From Gracilaria gracilis (taxonomy: Eukaryota > Rhodophyta > Florideophyceae > Gracilariales > Gracilariaceae): a stretch of 64,000 bases of DNA. Positions 21,672 to 33,134 of this stretch are shown here, one piece after another. The position numbers and the translations under genes were made by a program. The notes under the pieces are model-generated. The model was not told where the DNA came from, did not search any database, and saw only the letters and a list, made by a program, of their open reading frames with translations. The stretch lies in NCBI GenBank assembly GCA_030374805.1, contig JARGSG010000227.1, forward strand, positions 248,001 through 312,000, in the 5' to 3' direction. Every line of letters begins with the position of its first letter. Position 1 is the stretch's first letter.

Positions 21672-22337
21672 GTGACCGCGGTCGCGAGAAGTGCCGAGTT
21701 GGCTTCCGCTTCAGAGAACCCACCCCATCGAGCTCCAAGCTATAATCAAAATAGGCCAACCACCCCTTCAGGCTCTGTTAGACTGTACAAAGAAGAACGC
21801 GAATATCAATTCTCTGGCTTCAACTTCCACGTTGGTGAGATTGGTGCTGTTCTTAGACATACATTCCATGCTCCTGGTGGGGTACGAAGGAGGCGCATCC
21901 GTGTATTGAAGCGCAGCGGCAGTGATATTGAACTGGATGCACAGGGCGTGAAAACTGGCGACATGGACGATGTCGAGGAGCGGGAAGTCATGACAAGTGC
22001 ATGGGTAAAAGGACATGCTGATCGGGTTGTGGCGCGCGGCAGGAACGGCTATAATATTAACAGAAGCAACGACCCGAGTGGACCACAGATAAAGCTCGAG
22101 GTGTGTCGAATCATAAACGAAATGGCCTCAGGAGTGACCTTGTCAGCTGCTATGACGAGGTTGCTTTCTTTTTCACGATTCTCGTTGTCTGTGACTACGA
22201 TGAACGTGCCTTTACCATGGATTGCGGCGCTGCCTCGACGGACTCGCGGCCAAAGCACCAGCCATCGTCAGAGACTGGTATGCTGTCGGGAGCAAGATGG
22301 CTCACGAGCGGAGGCCAGAGATATAGAAACTATCTAG
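21672..22337 (+). CDS. Open frame of unknown function inside the Harbinger region
   Basis: A 221-codon frame opens with GTG, not ATG, between the transposase and the Myb-like gene. It contains FNFHVGEIGAVLRHTF and an acidic stretch but no recognised domain. It could be a remnant of an inserted element or chance; the third that overlaps 22100-22300 looks least protein-like. Confidence 0.2.
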   Translation: MTAVARSAELASASENPPHRAPSYNQNRPTTPSGSVRLYKEEREYQFSGFNFHVGEIGAVLRHTFHAPGGVRRRRIRVLKRSGSDIELDAQGVKTGDMDDVEEREVMTSAWVKGHADRVVARGRNGYNINRSNDPSGPQIKLEVCRIINEMASGVTLSAAMTRLLSFSRFSLSVTTMNVPLPWIAALPRRTRGQSTSHRQRLVCCREQDGSRAEARDIETI

Positions 22338-22589
22338 TGTAGCAGCAAAGGGTACTTGGTTTATGAAGAATAGAAGTGATCGTATCCCGCCACCACCCAG
22401 TGGGCTGTCTCTAATAGACACTAGCGCCACCACGATCACAGAAATAATGCCTCTAATATGTTCATGAATCTGTAGCAATATAAATGAAAAAGGAAAATAG
22501 TAGACAAAGGCATGTTAGATCTCGTTACATCCCCTTGTCAGGATCGCTTGTTGTCCTTCCGTTGCAGAACTCCTTCAGACGTCTCTTGT

Positions 22590-24088
22590 GGCAGACCAGA
22601 ATGCCTTGAAGCATGTTCTGCACCTCAGTATCACCAGTTCCCTAGCGCGCTTGTGCATTTCAGCACTAGCTAGCAGTTTACCAACAAGGTGTTCTTCTTC
22701 GTCCTCGTCTTCAGCGTAGCTACGGCGGCGTTTCAGCCCAGTTTCGCTTTGTTTTTTTGATATTCTAACTGCCGCTTCACATAGCCGGTGAGGTTTCTAA
22801 GCGACTTGGACATTTCATCGAGACTGCCCTGTATGTCATTGCTGCTGCGTCTCTTCTGGGACCTCGTCTCTCCACTTACGTGTGCCGCGTTTCCATTGAT
22901 ACCCTCATCAAGCCCACCCTCACCATTGCCAATAAATTTGGATGTCAATTGAAGGAGATTAGTTTCCTCTTGTGGGGTACCTACCCTGCAAACCAAAAAC
23001 ATTACCAGCGTCCTCTTAGAGCCCAATGTGTGTAGTCTCCAGTACCCGAAAGACGAAGAAAAGCCACTATTCGATCTGGGTAATTCCGCCCAGAGGCAGA
23101 CCACTTATCATAGACCTCCGTGAATTCCCGCCTCGCGTAATAGAAGTGCTCTTTAAGATCAGAGGCTGTTCTTTCACATAAAGCACGTGCATTAGAGTCC
23201 ACCTCCTCAAGGTGTCCTGTGAAGTCCTCCTTTGAATTGACTAGGTTGTTATTGAACCGCTGTGCAATGCCCCAGAACGCCTTCGCGTGTAATTCGAATG
23301 CTCATTTCATCTTTCGACAAATCTGCCTCACATGCTTTCAGCAGGGCATGTCGGCACCTATTGTCATCCCTAAGCAGTACGAGTTGACGGGAAAATTTAT
23401 TCAGGGAGAAGTTAGCTTTGTCATCGCCCGCGCGCTCGCTCTCGTTTGCAGTTGTTTTCATTGCCAAGCGCACCGCCTTAATTGCAGAAGACCTGTCGGT
23501 CGGATGCAATTTCTGAATCAGGGCTTGAACCTCTGGAAGAATATCCCATGTTCTGCATTCTTGAATAGAATCTTGCACCCAAGATTTGTAGTCATTGCAG
23601 CTTCTGTTCTTCCAGACGAGCTCCTCGAAATCTGTTGCCGTGTGAGTGCGAGCAAAAGTATATATCATACACCTCGAGATGACTTCTTCTTTCGTGCGAG
23701 TACTGATTTTCACCTTTCATTGTTTAGCAATCAAATGGAGCGGTTTCACAGTTTTCCAGTTCATGTAGGGGTAGAGATGACCTGCCTTTACCCTGTCCTT
23801 GAATTCGCAAGATTGAAATTTGGATCCAATTACGGAGGTCTGTTCTGTCGAATTTGTCCTTCCTGCGCCGGCGCCTGGGGGTGCTTTCCGGGGACTACGG
23901 CGAACGTTTTGCGTTTCGGCGCTGCTGACGTTCGAGACCGGGACTGTTGTACAATTCGTGAGCAACGCGCTGCGGCCCTGTTCTTTACTCGGTGGTTTTG
24001 GGAGCTTCTGAGAACTCTCATATGGTACGGGAGATGAAGGCTTTTGCCCTGGAGAACCACGGATCTCCGGGACTTCTTTTAGTTGCAC
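22590..24088 (-). pseudogene. Myb/SANT-like partner protein of the Harbinger element, decayed
   Basis: Minus-strand pieces line up from 24088 to about 22590. The N-terminus is basic and disordered (RRSPRKAPPGAG), then a long helical region (EELVWKNRSCNDYKSWVQD), then the Myb/SANT-like motif AFWGIAQRFNNN at about 23270 with EFTEVYDKWSASG and WALRGRW behind it, and a C-terminal coiled coil (SLDEMSKSLRNLTGYVKRQL, KRRRSYAEDEDEEEHLVGKL). A TGA at 23717-23719 interrupts in phase and there are phase changes near 23250, 23050 and 22735. Harbinger elements are known to encode such a DNA-binding partner that carries the transposase to its ends, and the opposite orientation fits. The same W-x2-IA-x-RFN motif occurs in the gene at the left edge of the window. 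Confidence 0.5.
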
Positions 24089-24171
24089 ATTGTTATAATG
24101 GTCACTACCGCCGCAGCGGAACAGCTGCGTTCAGGGTAAGGTAGACTAGAGCGGCGCCAACGTGCGCGAGT

Positions 24172-24297
24172 GGTGCGTCGGGGAAGGAATTTGGGAGCCC
24201 AGCTGGTGCGTTCTGGGCACTAACGCGCGCGATTGGTGCGCCGGGGAAGCAATTTGGGATCGCTGCTGGTGCGTTCTGCGAGCACATGTGGTGTAAG
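24172..24297 (+). repeat. Two-copy 63-bp tandem repeat
   Basis: Copies start GGTGCGTCGGGGAAGGAATT at 24172 and GGTGCGCCGGGGAAGCAATT at 24235, about 85% alike. On the minus strand the period stays in phase as APAGLPNSFPDAP-type peptide, probably by chance. Confidence 0.75.
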
Positions 24298-24944
24298 CTT
24301 TAAAAGTTTAAAGTGTGATATGATCTCTACTATAAAGTAAAACGCCAGAACCCGAAGGTCCAAGCCAAGCCCCAGGGGCTTTGGATCGGTCTAGAACCGC
24401 TGTTCTCTCACAGCAAAACCCATTGTAGTGGTAGTTCAAGAAAAGTGTAGGGGCAGCAACCGGGACCATCTTCCAGCCAATCATCTTCGCCCACGTTGTG
24501 GCTGCGACAACGACAACGCGTATTCAACGCTTGTTAAGGCAGAGCCTGACCCGCTGCACTCCGACATTTCGGTGGGGATATCAGATGGACCATATACCCA
24601 AACAGGCATATACCCAAATTCCACACGTGGACATTCCACACATGTCTACCTGACGCCTACAGCGTAGAGAAATCTTTCGACCACCCGCCGGCCCTCATCC
24701 TCATCACAAGGTTGACGCCCGCGCTCGCTCGCTGTCATGAACCGTCTAGCGAACGAGCGTGAAGCACGCGCACGCCCCCTGGAAACTTGGCTGTTCACCA
24801 TAAGGTCTCTCCGGGACCTTCGCCGCTTCTGGGGGCGTGCGCGTGCTGCTGCTTAACCCATCCCGAAAAACGCGCACGCCTCTTATGATTGGCGCGAACG
24901 CGCGCTCACCCTCGCCATTGGGTGAGCGGCGCGCACTAGATGTG

Positions 24945-25545
24945 ACCTCGCGGGCGCCCACGCGCTCGTCGTTATCTTTGAAGCGCCAGCGTTCTCCTCT
25001 TCACCTTTCGATGGCGGTGCTCTCATCGCTACATTGCTTGCGCGCGCGCATTCATCGCTGCATTAGGAGCACGCAAGCTTTCCTCCTTACTGAGCGCGCG
25101 CGCGCGCTCGTTGTTACCTTGCGAGCGCGCGCGGGCTCCTGGTTACTGGCGCCCACGCGCTCGTCGTTATCTTTGAAGCACCAGCGCTCTTCTCTTCAGC
25201 ATTCGATGGCGGTGTGCTCGTTGTTAAATTGCTTGCGCGCGCGCGTTCGTCGCTGCATTGGGAGCGCGCAAGCGTTCCTCCTTACTGAGTGCGCGCGCGG
25301 GCTCGTTGTTACCTTTCGAGCGCGCGCGGGCTCCTGGTTACTAGCGTCCAGGCGCTCGTCGTTATCTTTGAAGCGCAAGCGCTCTCCTCTTCAACTTTTG
25401 ATGGCGGTGCGCTCGTCGTTACATTTTTTGCGCGCCCGCGTTCACCGCTGCGTTGGGAGCGCCCAAGCTTTCCTTTTTACTGAGCGCGTGTGCGCGCTCG
25501 TTGTTACCTTGCGAGCGCGGGCGGGCTCCTGGCCACTTTGCCAGC
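24945..25545 (+). repeat. 195-bp satellite, about three units
   Basis: The phase marker ATGGCGGTG recurs at 25011, 25206 and 25401, exactly 195 bp apart, with CGTCGTTATCTTTGAAG shortly before each. Units differ by roughly 10% and contain GCGCGCGC runs that can form Z-DNA. Because 195 is a multiple of three, a plus-strand frame of 260 codons stays open across the array with a 65-residue period. Confidence 0.85.
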
Positions 25546-25958
25546 GCGCGCGCCCGTCGTTCCTTGTGGAGCGCGCGCGCGCTCCTATATCCCGTGTTAA
25601 GCGCGAGGGCGCTCTCTGATTACTTCGCGAGCACGGGCGCGCGCTGGTGCTCCGGATTGGCGCTGGGGGCAAGCGCGCGCGCGCTACCGCGGTGCATTTG
25701 AAATTGGCTACGACGGTGACGGTGTGGGCAGCAGGAGGTGGTGAAAAGTGGATCAAGCTTCGTATGAATGTGTGATAGAGAAGCAGAAACGGCAACAGCA
25801 GCAGTGGTTCACCGCGGCAAGGACTGCACAGAAACAATAGCGAAAACCACAGCGCTTAATGAACATTTGGTTCAGATTGGGATGAGAAGTGCTTGGAGTT
25901 CGGTACGTGGGACCAGCAGAAAAACGTTTACTTGGAATGCGATATCTACGGGCAACTA

Positions 25959-27120
25959 CTAACAAGATACGCTTTCAGTATTATTGTGGGAAGGTTCGTT
26001 GTCATTGTGACCATCGCCCCCTTGCAACACTTCTTCTGACACATCGTTGTCTTCATCTTCCAGGTTTTCTATCGTAGTTTTTCTCACAGTGTGCTGGACA
26101 GGTGTCACCTTATCCGTAACGAGCCAACACTTGACGCAGTGGTTGTAACGCTCGTGGTGGTTGGTGTACTTGTCGCAGTAAACGCAGGGAAACTTCAATT
26201 TGTCATTCACGAGGACTTCGTGCTTGGGGTTGTTGATCTTACGGGTTAGAATACGTCCAAGCTGTTCCTTCGGAGTTGTCTGGGAAACATAAACACCGCA
26301 GGACTCCCTGCATACCTTCGTTCTTAGATGATTGATTAGCTCCTGGCGACTACAAAAATCACTTTCACCTCCACCACCGCAATGCACACATTTCGTGCTT
26401 CCCTCTGGGCTCATTCGCTCATATTTTCCCTCCTTTACAAGCTTCTTACAACCGCAATGACACAATATCGCGACCGGAAACACCTTGGTTGTCACCACTT
26501 TCACCCAGTGCACCCTGAGTCACTAAAGCCAACGTAAGTGGCGCGCGAATTTCCCGTCCCGCTGGGCGGTGCTGCCGATGAACCTTCTTGTGCCTGTGTC
26601 ACGTCACCAGCAGAGTGTGACGGAGCAGAACGCGAGGGTGCAGGGCTTTCTTGGGTGGATGAGGCACACGCAGCACCGGCGATCGGGAAGCGGACGGTGC
26701 GTCGGAACCAGTATTCGGGTTGCTGTGTGTGACGGGTGGCGTTGCGGCAGACGAACCAGCAGACGCTTCTGCATTGTGAGCAGCGGCATCCGCAGCACGT
26801 CTAGATCTGGGGTGTGGCAAAGAGATACCGGCGCGCGGTGTGGTACCTTCCGCTCTCGGCTGCCTTCGAGGCGTCTTCTTCTCAATAGTTTTTCGCGGCT
26901 TCAAGCCGTGGGAAGTTCACAGGCACGGACATCTGTGCCACTCGTGATCGGCGGCGGGAGGCGCCAGTAGGAGGGGTGGCTTCGGCATTTTCATGTTGAC
27001 GTGCCGGAGGACGACGCTTTCTCGGGGCATTGACGCGCGCAGTGAACGGAGGCCAGCAGAACAGAAACGGCAGAGTGGAGATGGGAAACCTGCCTCAAGT
27101 ACGTAGAGCGTCCTTTGCAT
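25959..27120 (-). CDS. Cysteine-rich zinc-finger protein, disrupted, transposon-associated
   Basis: The C-terminal 184 codons (26513-25959) hold three cysteine/histidine clusters: CHCGCKK, CVHCGGGGESDFC followed by HLRTKVC, and CVYCDKYTNHHERYNHC with a further CVKC, then an acidic tail. These look like C2H2-like or treble-clef zinc fingers. Upstream on the same strand but in another phase lies a basic disordered region (PRKTIEKKTPRRQPRAEGT) that probably belongs to the same protein; its own phase has two stops. No ATG fixes the start of the finger region. It is downstream of and parallel to the Mutator-like transposase, so it could be that element's second gene or a fragment of another element. 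No function is recognised beyond metal and probably DNA binding. Confidence 0.4.
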
Positions 27121-27618
27121 CTAAGCGGTGACAGAATCAGTGAGTGTGGCAAAACCTGCCATGCCAGCATGAAACATAATATAGTAAGTTCAATTCTTCC
27201 AACCAAAATCTAAAATAATTCCATAGATTTAAAATGAAGGTAAATTGACAAAGCTCAACGGCAGAATCTCAATCTCTTATGATATAGTCGTCGTAATTAA
27301 GTTTAAAGATTATAAAATTCGTACAGCTTCTACGAAATATTATGTAGATTGCTATTTTGACATACATATTTATAAAACTCATAAGAAAAATATATTAAAT
27401 TACATTATTGGTTCATATGCAGAACAATTTTCTTTTTGACTCGTATAAAATCTAATAGTTTACTTCATACACTAAGATTATCAAACGTGCTAGTAAGAAA
27501 GGAGTTGAACATAAATTCCGGAATATATTTTTTTGAATTATGTATATACTTATGAAATGGTACTGAATTTTATATATGAAGTCGTCAAATTACCGAAGCT
27601 TTATGTCGCATCTTTCTG
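27121..27618. other. A/T-rich spacer
   Basis: About 400 bp of strongly A/T-rich sequence (27180-27600) with no recognised gene; it is compositionally unlike both neighbours and may be a transposon end or an inserted fragment. Confidence 0.4.
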
Positions 27619-30030
27619 TCACTGTTCCAATACTTTTACCAGCATGTTTCCAAGTTTCTCTATCTTCGAGTTCAACTCGTCGATTGTTTTGGTAGGTGGG
27701 GCTGCGCACTTTCGAGTTCTTGAAGTCTGTTTAGCTTTCTTAGCCTTCTTTGCTTGTTGCGCCGCAACTTCATGGTCATCAATGACGATAACTTCTGTAG
27801 CATTTCTCTGACGCGCCTTGGATTGTGTACGTCTCCACTCAGGTCGTAACGCTTTTTGGTTACCATCTAAAGGCGTAATTTTGCATAGATTTGATGCATC
27901 TCGCTGGTCGAGTTCCCTCAACAACTGCATTGCGTCCAGAAACTCCAGTCCTCGGCCACGTTTCATTGCGTAATGTGGCAATGACTTCACTCTGTTGTGG
28001 TAAGATTCGTTTGCATTCGTGTCAAAGAGAGGTGCAAGATGTCTTTCTCCGACAGGAATGGAGCAGTTCAGCTTCTGAAACCATAGTATGAAAGCACACT
28101 GGTTGCTTCTCAACCAGTTTGAGAAGGACTCCTACTTCCCACCCATGCATCTCATATAATCTAGCGCTGTATCATACAATGATTGCATTCTTCACAAGAT
28201 TTCAGGTCTCGTGATTCTATTGGCCATTGAAAGAGAGCTCGCTCGTTCCCCAAGTTACACTTTTCCATGATGCACCGCTTTGCATGAACGTCACATCCCA
28301 CTGCAATTGCCTTCAAATATTCAATAACAGTCCCTGACCTAAACTCTTCGCTCACAGTCCGGGCTAAACTAAATGCATATGTTGTTTCAAAGTTTGTAGC
28401 CATCGTAAGACATTCTTTGCCCGATGCACAGAGTGGATCACGAAGGCCGCGATACCGTAACTGCTTAACGAACTCACGGAGAAGCAATGAGCGTGAATTT
28501 GTTGTCTTTCTCGCGCAAAGCTGATGCATTACAGAGTATATCATCTTTAGCAACAATTGAAACCAATTCAAATACCAAAAGTTCACCGTTCTCATCATAC
28601 GCGTTCACAATTCCAAATGTTCCATCGCAATCAAATATAGGACTTCTGGCAGTCTTATCTAACAGCCTTGGCTCACCAAATATAACGGATATACCTTTCT
28701 GCTCTCGGGTCTGTTTGAATTCATCCCTTTCCCTGTGGTCTTCAATTGAAAGCACGTAACAATGTCCACTTCCAACAATCTGCTTTTGAGAATGAAAGGC
28801 CTCGAGAAAGGCTGCAAATGACTTTCCAGCGTGATGTCGCTCTTTCCGAATGGTTCTGGGAATACTCTTCACGGTTGCAGGGGATGGGGCACAGCCAAAC
28901 TTTTCCTCAAGCTTTTGAAGAATCATAGGGCTGGTGAGAATCTTAGATTCCTCACAAAGATTTGATATAAATATGTGAACCAACTTTGGAGATGGCTTCA
29001 TTACGGGCCAAGTGTGTGTATGCGTTCCAGTACCAACCAAAACTGCCCATGACAAATATCCTTCCGACCCATTGTTCTTCATAAGAAAGTAATTATATTC
29101 GACATCACATTTGAGATGCACTAATGTTGGGGACTCTTGGAGATGTACTGATCTTGTGCAGAACTTCCCGCGGTTGCTTAATGGATATGGTGGACAATTT
29201 CCACTTGCAGGGGAGCTTTCGGTGAAAATACCATGTTGTGCCATTGCAATCAAACGACATACAAGCTGGGGGTTTCCTCCTTGGAAGTGGGGCGGTAACT
29301 TTACCAGGGAGCATTTTTTGGAATACCTGATTCCTTGTTCACCAAAATGTGAGCAACCAATAAAGTCTGGTAGTTTTGAACCAGCAAGCCTTCCACTTGC
29401 GTCCTTGATACACTTCATTTTTCCCACCTTGAAAACCCAGTTCGGAGATCTCTTTTGCGGATTCTCGGCATGTTGTAATGATTCGAGCTGATCCAAGTTC
29501 GAAACAAAGTCAACGTGTTTGCACAGAAGAGGGAAATCGTTCTGTGCAAAGAAAAAGACCTGTTTGGCCAGGCTTCTGTCATACTCCGATATATCATTTC
29601 CATCAATGCCATAATTTTCTCGTTGAGACACACCACATGGATAAATGCTTGGCTCGAGCGGATGATTTGAATACTTTCTTCGATAAGAAGGGCAACTAGC
29701 ATCTTTGTGTACATAATATATCTCCTAAACATAATTCCCCTCACTTTCATTTGGAGGATATTGGGAAGCTGTTGAACGATTATCACTTATCTTCGTCTCC
29801 GCCACACTTTCTTCGTTCGTCATAGATTTCTCCGGAGTGGATTTCCACAGACGAGCGTTAGTCTGCTTGCATCGGGCGACGCTGGTTGAGCAGCATTTGA
29901 TGCCAGAACACAGAAACGTTTTCCTCGTTACTTGCAATCGGTTCCCAAGTAAATAAACTGAGGATTTCCTCGTAGTCTTGACCTCATTGAGTAGGGCGAA
30001 GTCCCACAGAAGGTTTCTTCTGGTAAACAA
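27619..30030 (-). mobile_element. Mutator-like (MULE) transposase gene, decayed
   Basis: From 30030 leftward the first 100 codons look like a FLYWCH-type zinc finger (KTFLCSGIKCCSTSVARCK). The same phase continues past a TAG at 29725-29727 to 28474 and contains FIGCSHFGEQGIRY, LVGTGTHTHTWPVMKPS, ILQKLEEKFGCAPSPATV and the core motif SPIFDCDGTFGIVNAY, where the first catalytic Asp is expected. After a phase change near 28500 come NFETTYAFSLARTVSEEFR, VGCDVHAKRCIMEKCNLG and CEECNHCMIQR, and last LFDTNANESYHNRVKSL (the usual N-A-E-S helix) with a lysine-rich tail ending ELNSKIEKLGNMLVKVLEQ. The order matches Mutator-like transposases, but the assignment is by motif order only. The copy cannot be active as read. 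Confidence 0.5.
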
Positions 30031-31660
30031 TAACCTTCCAAGTTAATAAACGAAGCATATCCATTTTCATGAGTGGGTATCTACGACGGAGGGACGGTAA
30101 ATAATTTGCAGTTTTCAACAGAGATGTTCCGAGATATCTTGTACTTTCCATTGTGCTTCTCAAGAAACATTCCCAGTTTTCCTTCTTCGACTACATGAAG
30201 ATCGGCGGATTAGGGCGATAGAAGCAGATCAGATACGTTTATACGAAATTGTTACATGAGAATAATTAGGGATCGAAGGCGTAACTGAAATGCAAGTAAC
30301 GGTTTAAGTCTCATACAGAGCAGTAATCAAGAAAAAGACTCGTTTGCTTCTACTAGGAGCCGTAGTTTCATAGGAGATATCGCAGAAGTACTATGTACGT
30401 TTTGTCCGGGAACGTCAATGCTAATGAGTCTAACCGAATCAGTGTTGGAATACCGTGAATCGAATCGGTATCGAATGCAGTACAATTGCGTCGACAGCAA
30501 CGGATATTATTTATAACACTACTGTTCGTTACGACTTGGTTTGAACGGTTCTTGATTGATATATCCGTTCGTCAGCGTATTCCGCTTTCTGATTGATAAA
30601 GTGATACCGACGTACTTTATTATATTATTGTAGAGAACAAATAATGCGATGTTATGTATATTTTCTTACATGTTTGTATATGGTTTGTTCGAAATAGAAA
30701 ATTAATTATATGGCTTTTATGAGATATGGAAAAAAATATGTTTCGACTGGTGTACACGTTTTATGTATTTCAGAGTTGTTCATAAACTAAAATGTTATAT
30801 CAGATAGACATGGGTTATAAAATATTGTCTCAGCCAAAAATCTTTAATAAAGCGCTATGTTTGGGTTAAGACATTTCTAAGGAAAACGGAAATTGTACGA
30901 AATGATATATTGAAGTCTTAATGATAGGAGATTGAAGGAGATATGGTTTGAGGAAGCTTTTAAAGTGCGTCTGGGAGGAGGTGTTCATTATTCGTACTTG
31001 AAGAACGGCCGAGATGTTTCTGAGACACAGAAGACAAGTTGAACTGCATTAACATGGCGGAGCCTCCGGCTCCGCCCACGCCTACCTCTGGTAGATAGAA
31101 TGTACAAAGTTGAGAAGTGTTGTTGAAATGAGAAATGAAAAACTCAATTTTGATTTCTACTATCAGTTTTCAGTTTTGGGTCCCAATGACTTACACTGAT
31201 TTTTGGGTACCACTGAGTTTGGGTGTAGGGTAGCGCAGCTTGCCCCAATGTCGGGAAATGTGCCGTAATATGGGATACATAATTTTTGAGCGCTTTCCAC
31301 GAAAAGACCTCTTCAAGCGTGAAAACGACGTCCCGTACGTGTTTTGCCGTCGCCGTTCTTCCGCTATGGTGCCCGACGTCAACGTTTTATGGCCTTAGCA
31401 CAGAGTAGACACTACGAAATTTACATACATGGCAAAAGCGGCAAAAACAATTGGCTAGAACCCTTTGAGACACCTCATCTTGGTGTAGGAGACACAAAAT
31501 CTTTCGCAATGTTGGTGGCAGATACTGAACTCCTTCCCAATCTCCCTCCCTAGTTTGCGCTAAGATAAAGCGCCAAAACCAGCGCAATGCCCCCATAAAA
31601 GGAGACCCAAACCCCAAGTCGTCCTACTACGTTCATGACCATAAACCAACTTCACCAGTT
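30031..31660. other. Non-coding region between MULE and pogo elements
   Basis: Moderately A/T-rich, no coding frame. A repeat copy (31174-31228) that recurs at 33961 lies near its right end; the first part probably contains the 5' end of the Mutator-like element. Confidence 0.5.
31174..31228 (+). repeat. Direct repeat left of the pogo-like gene
   Basis: TTTTGGGTCCCAATGACTTA and the following bases match 33961-34013 in the same orientation at roughly three in four positions. The TTACACTG ending resembles the right end of a pogo/Tigger element. Confidence 0.55.
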
Positions 31661-33134
31661 ATGGCTGCATTCATTCAAACGGTAAGTAGCAAAAATCGAG
31701 ACTACATGCTCCAACGTAGCGCTATTGACCTTAACAATGACAACAAAACCGAGAACCCCTACAAACTGCCAACATTGCGCGAAGCCCTTTTCTACATGTA
31801 CGAACACAGTGCGAGAACTCTTGCAGAGACCGCAGAGCACTTTCAAATTCCACTTTCGTCCCTTCACCGCCACTGGCCACGATGGTTAAATAGTTGCCGT
31901 CAAAAAGAACCAATGGAACCCGAGGATATGCATGTCACCTTAAACGAACCAGGGCGCCCTCCGGTACTGTTGACGGAGGAGGAAGAGGTCATTGTCAAAG
32001 CAGTGAAGGAATATGCCCGTATGAAAACACCATGGACGAGGGTGACCCTCTTTGAATTCGTGAAACACTACATATCAAAGCTTCCGCATAGCCGTTAGGT
32101 AGCGGTGGGGCGTTGTTTCACAAATTGCAGGCCCGGGAAGCGCTGGATGCGGTAATTCTTGCGCAGGCATCCAGAGCTTCAGTTCCAATCTGTGCAGGTA
32201 GTGGATGATCGTCGTGTCGAAGCCGTTCCGAAAGGAAACATATCGATGCACGTCAGTCGTTTGAATGCGGTAATGGAGCGCTACCGCATAAGAAATCCTC
32301 ACCCTATCTAGAACGTCGACCAAACCGGTATCAGTTTCACAAAGATTGTCCATCGAAGCCTCAGGAAAGCCTTGGGACCGATTTCTACCCGTTTGGTCCA
32401 GACCATGGTAAGACCGAAAGGCAACTCAGATCACGTCCCCGTTATGCCCGTGGCTTTCGCCGCCGGTGACACATTACCTTCTGTCGTGGTTTACCCGGAT
32501 AAGCTGGCCAGGTACCGCAAGGTTGACGGTTCCTATCAATCCCTCCACGCCGCGTTGCCTGACTTCCATCTGTACCAATGTGATCCAGCTGGCGTTGATA
32601 CCAGTATATTTGCAGACTGAGCCCTGAAGTTCATAGAAGAGTTGAAAGGCTTCCGAAAGAACGAAGAGTATGCCATGCTGGTTCTAGATGGGTTCAGTGC
32701 CCATGTGCAGTTAGAAGCCCTCCTTCCACTATGCGAAAACAAGGTGATTACAACTACCCTTACACACTTCGCACGTCCTCCAGCCGTTAGACGTTGGCGT
32801 CTTTTCTTCCTTCGAATCTCATTTAAAAGCAGCTGCCCATAGGGCGGCCGGGTCAAAAAAAGTGCTCCAAGCCTTCGATGTTGGCTATTGCATCACCGAC
32901 GCGTATGGAAAGTCGTTGAAGATGAAAAACATCCGTAGCGGCTTTCAAAAGACGGATACGTATAATATTCAAGACGAAGAAGCGTCATTAGATCCACCGC
33001 AGTGTTTATTTGCAGATAAAGAAGATGCCAAACCTACGTTAGATGAAGTCATGAAATTTTACCAAAAGTCCCCGCGTTCATTGCTGCGCGGTGGTGTACT
33101 TGAAAAAAACGGCGTCTTGCCAGTGAAGACATAA
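31661..33134 (+). mobile_element. pogo/Tigger-like DDE transposase gene, decayed
   Basis: The ATG at 31661 opens a frame with an HTH_psq-like region (LPTLREALFYMYEHS, IPLSSLHRHW), then a CENP-B-type domain (GRPPVLLTEEEEVIVKAV). The phase is kept for about 1.1 kb despite four stops, and shows NVDQTGISFTKIVHRS (first catalytic Asp), HVPVMPVAFAAGD, and YAMLVLDGFSAHVQLEALL (second Asp). A phase change near 32770 leads to VLQAFDVGYCITDAY, GFQKTDTYNI and the C-terminal region to 33134. The order of motifs is that of pogo/Tigger transposases. One of the four stops, TGA at 32618-32620, stands where relatives often have Trp. Inactive as read. Its right inverted end may be the TTACACTG at 33978-33985; a matching left end was not found. 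Confidence 0.75.

Larger units (their letters stand above)
24089..25958. other. Repeat-rich GC-rich region without genes
   Basis: The stretch holds a two-copy 63-bp repeat, a small palindrome AAGCCCCAGGGGCTT at about 24370, a 195-bp satellite and many GCGC runs. Long open frames through it are products of the repeat period and base composition. Confidence 0.6.

Noticed and set aside
24837-25619. A 260-codon plus-strand open frame.
   Set aside because: It is the 195-bp satellite read in phase; the peptide is an arginine/serine/leucine repeat with no domain.
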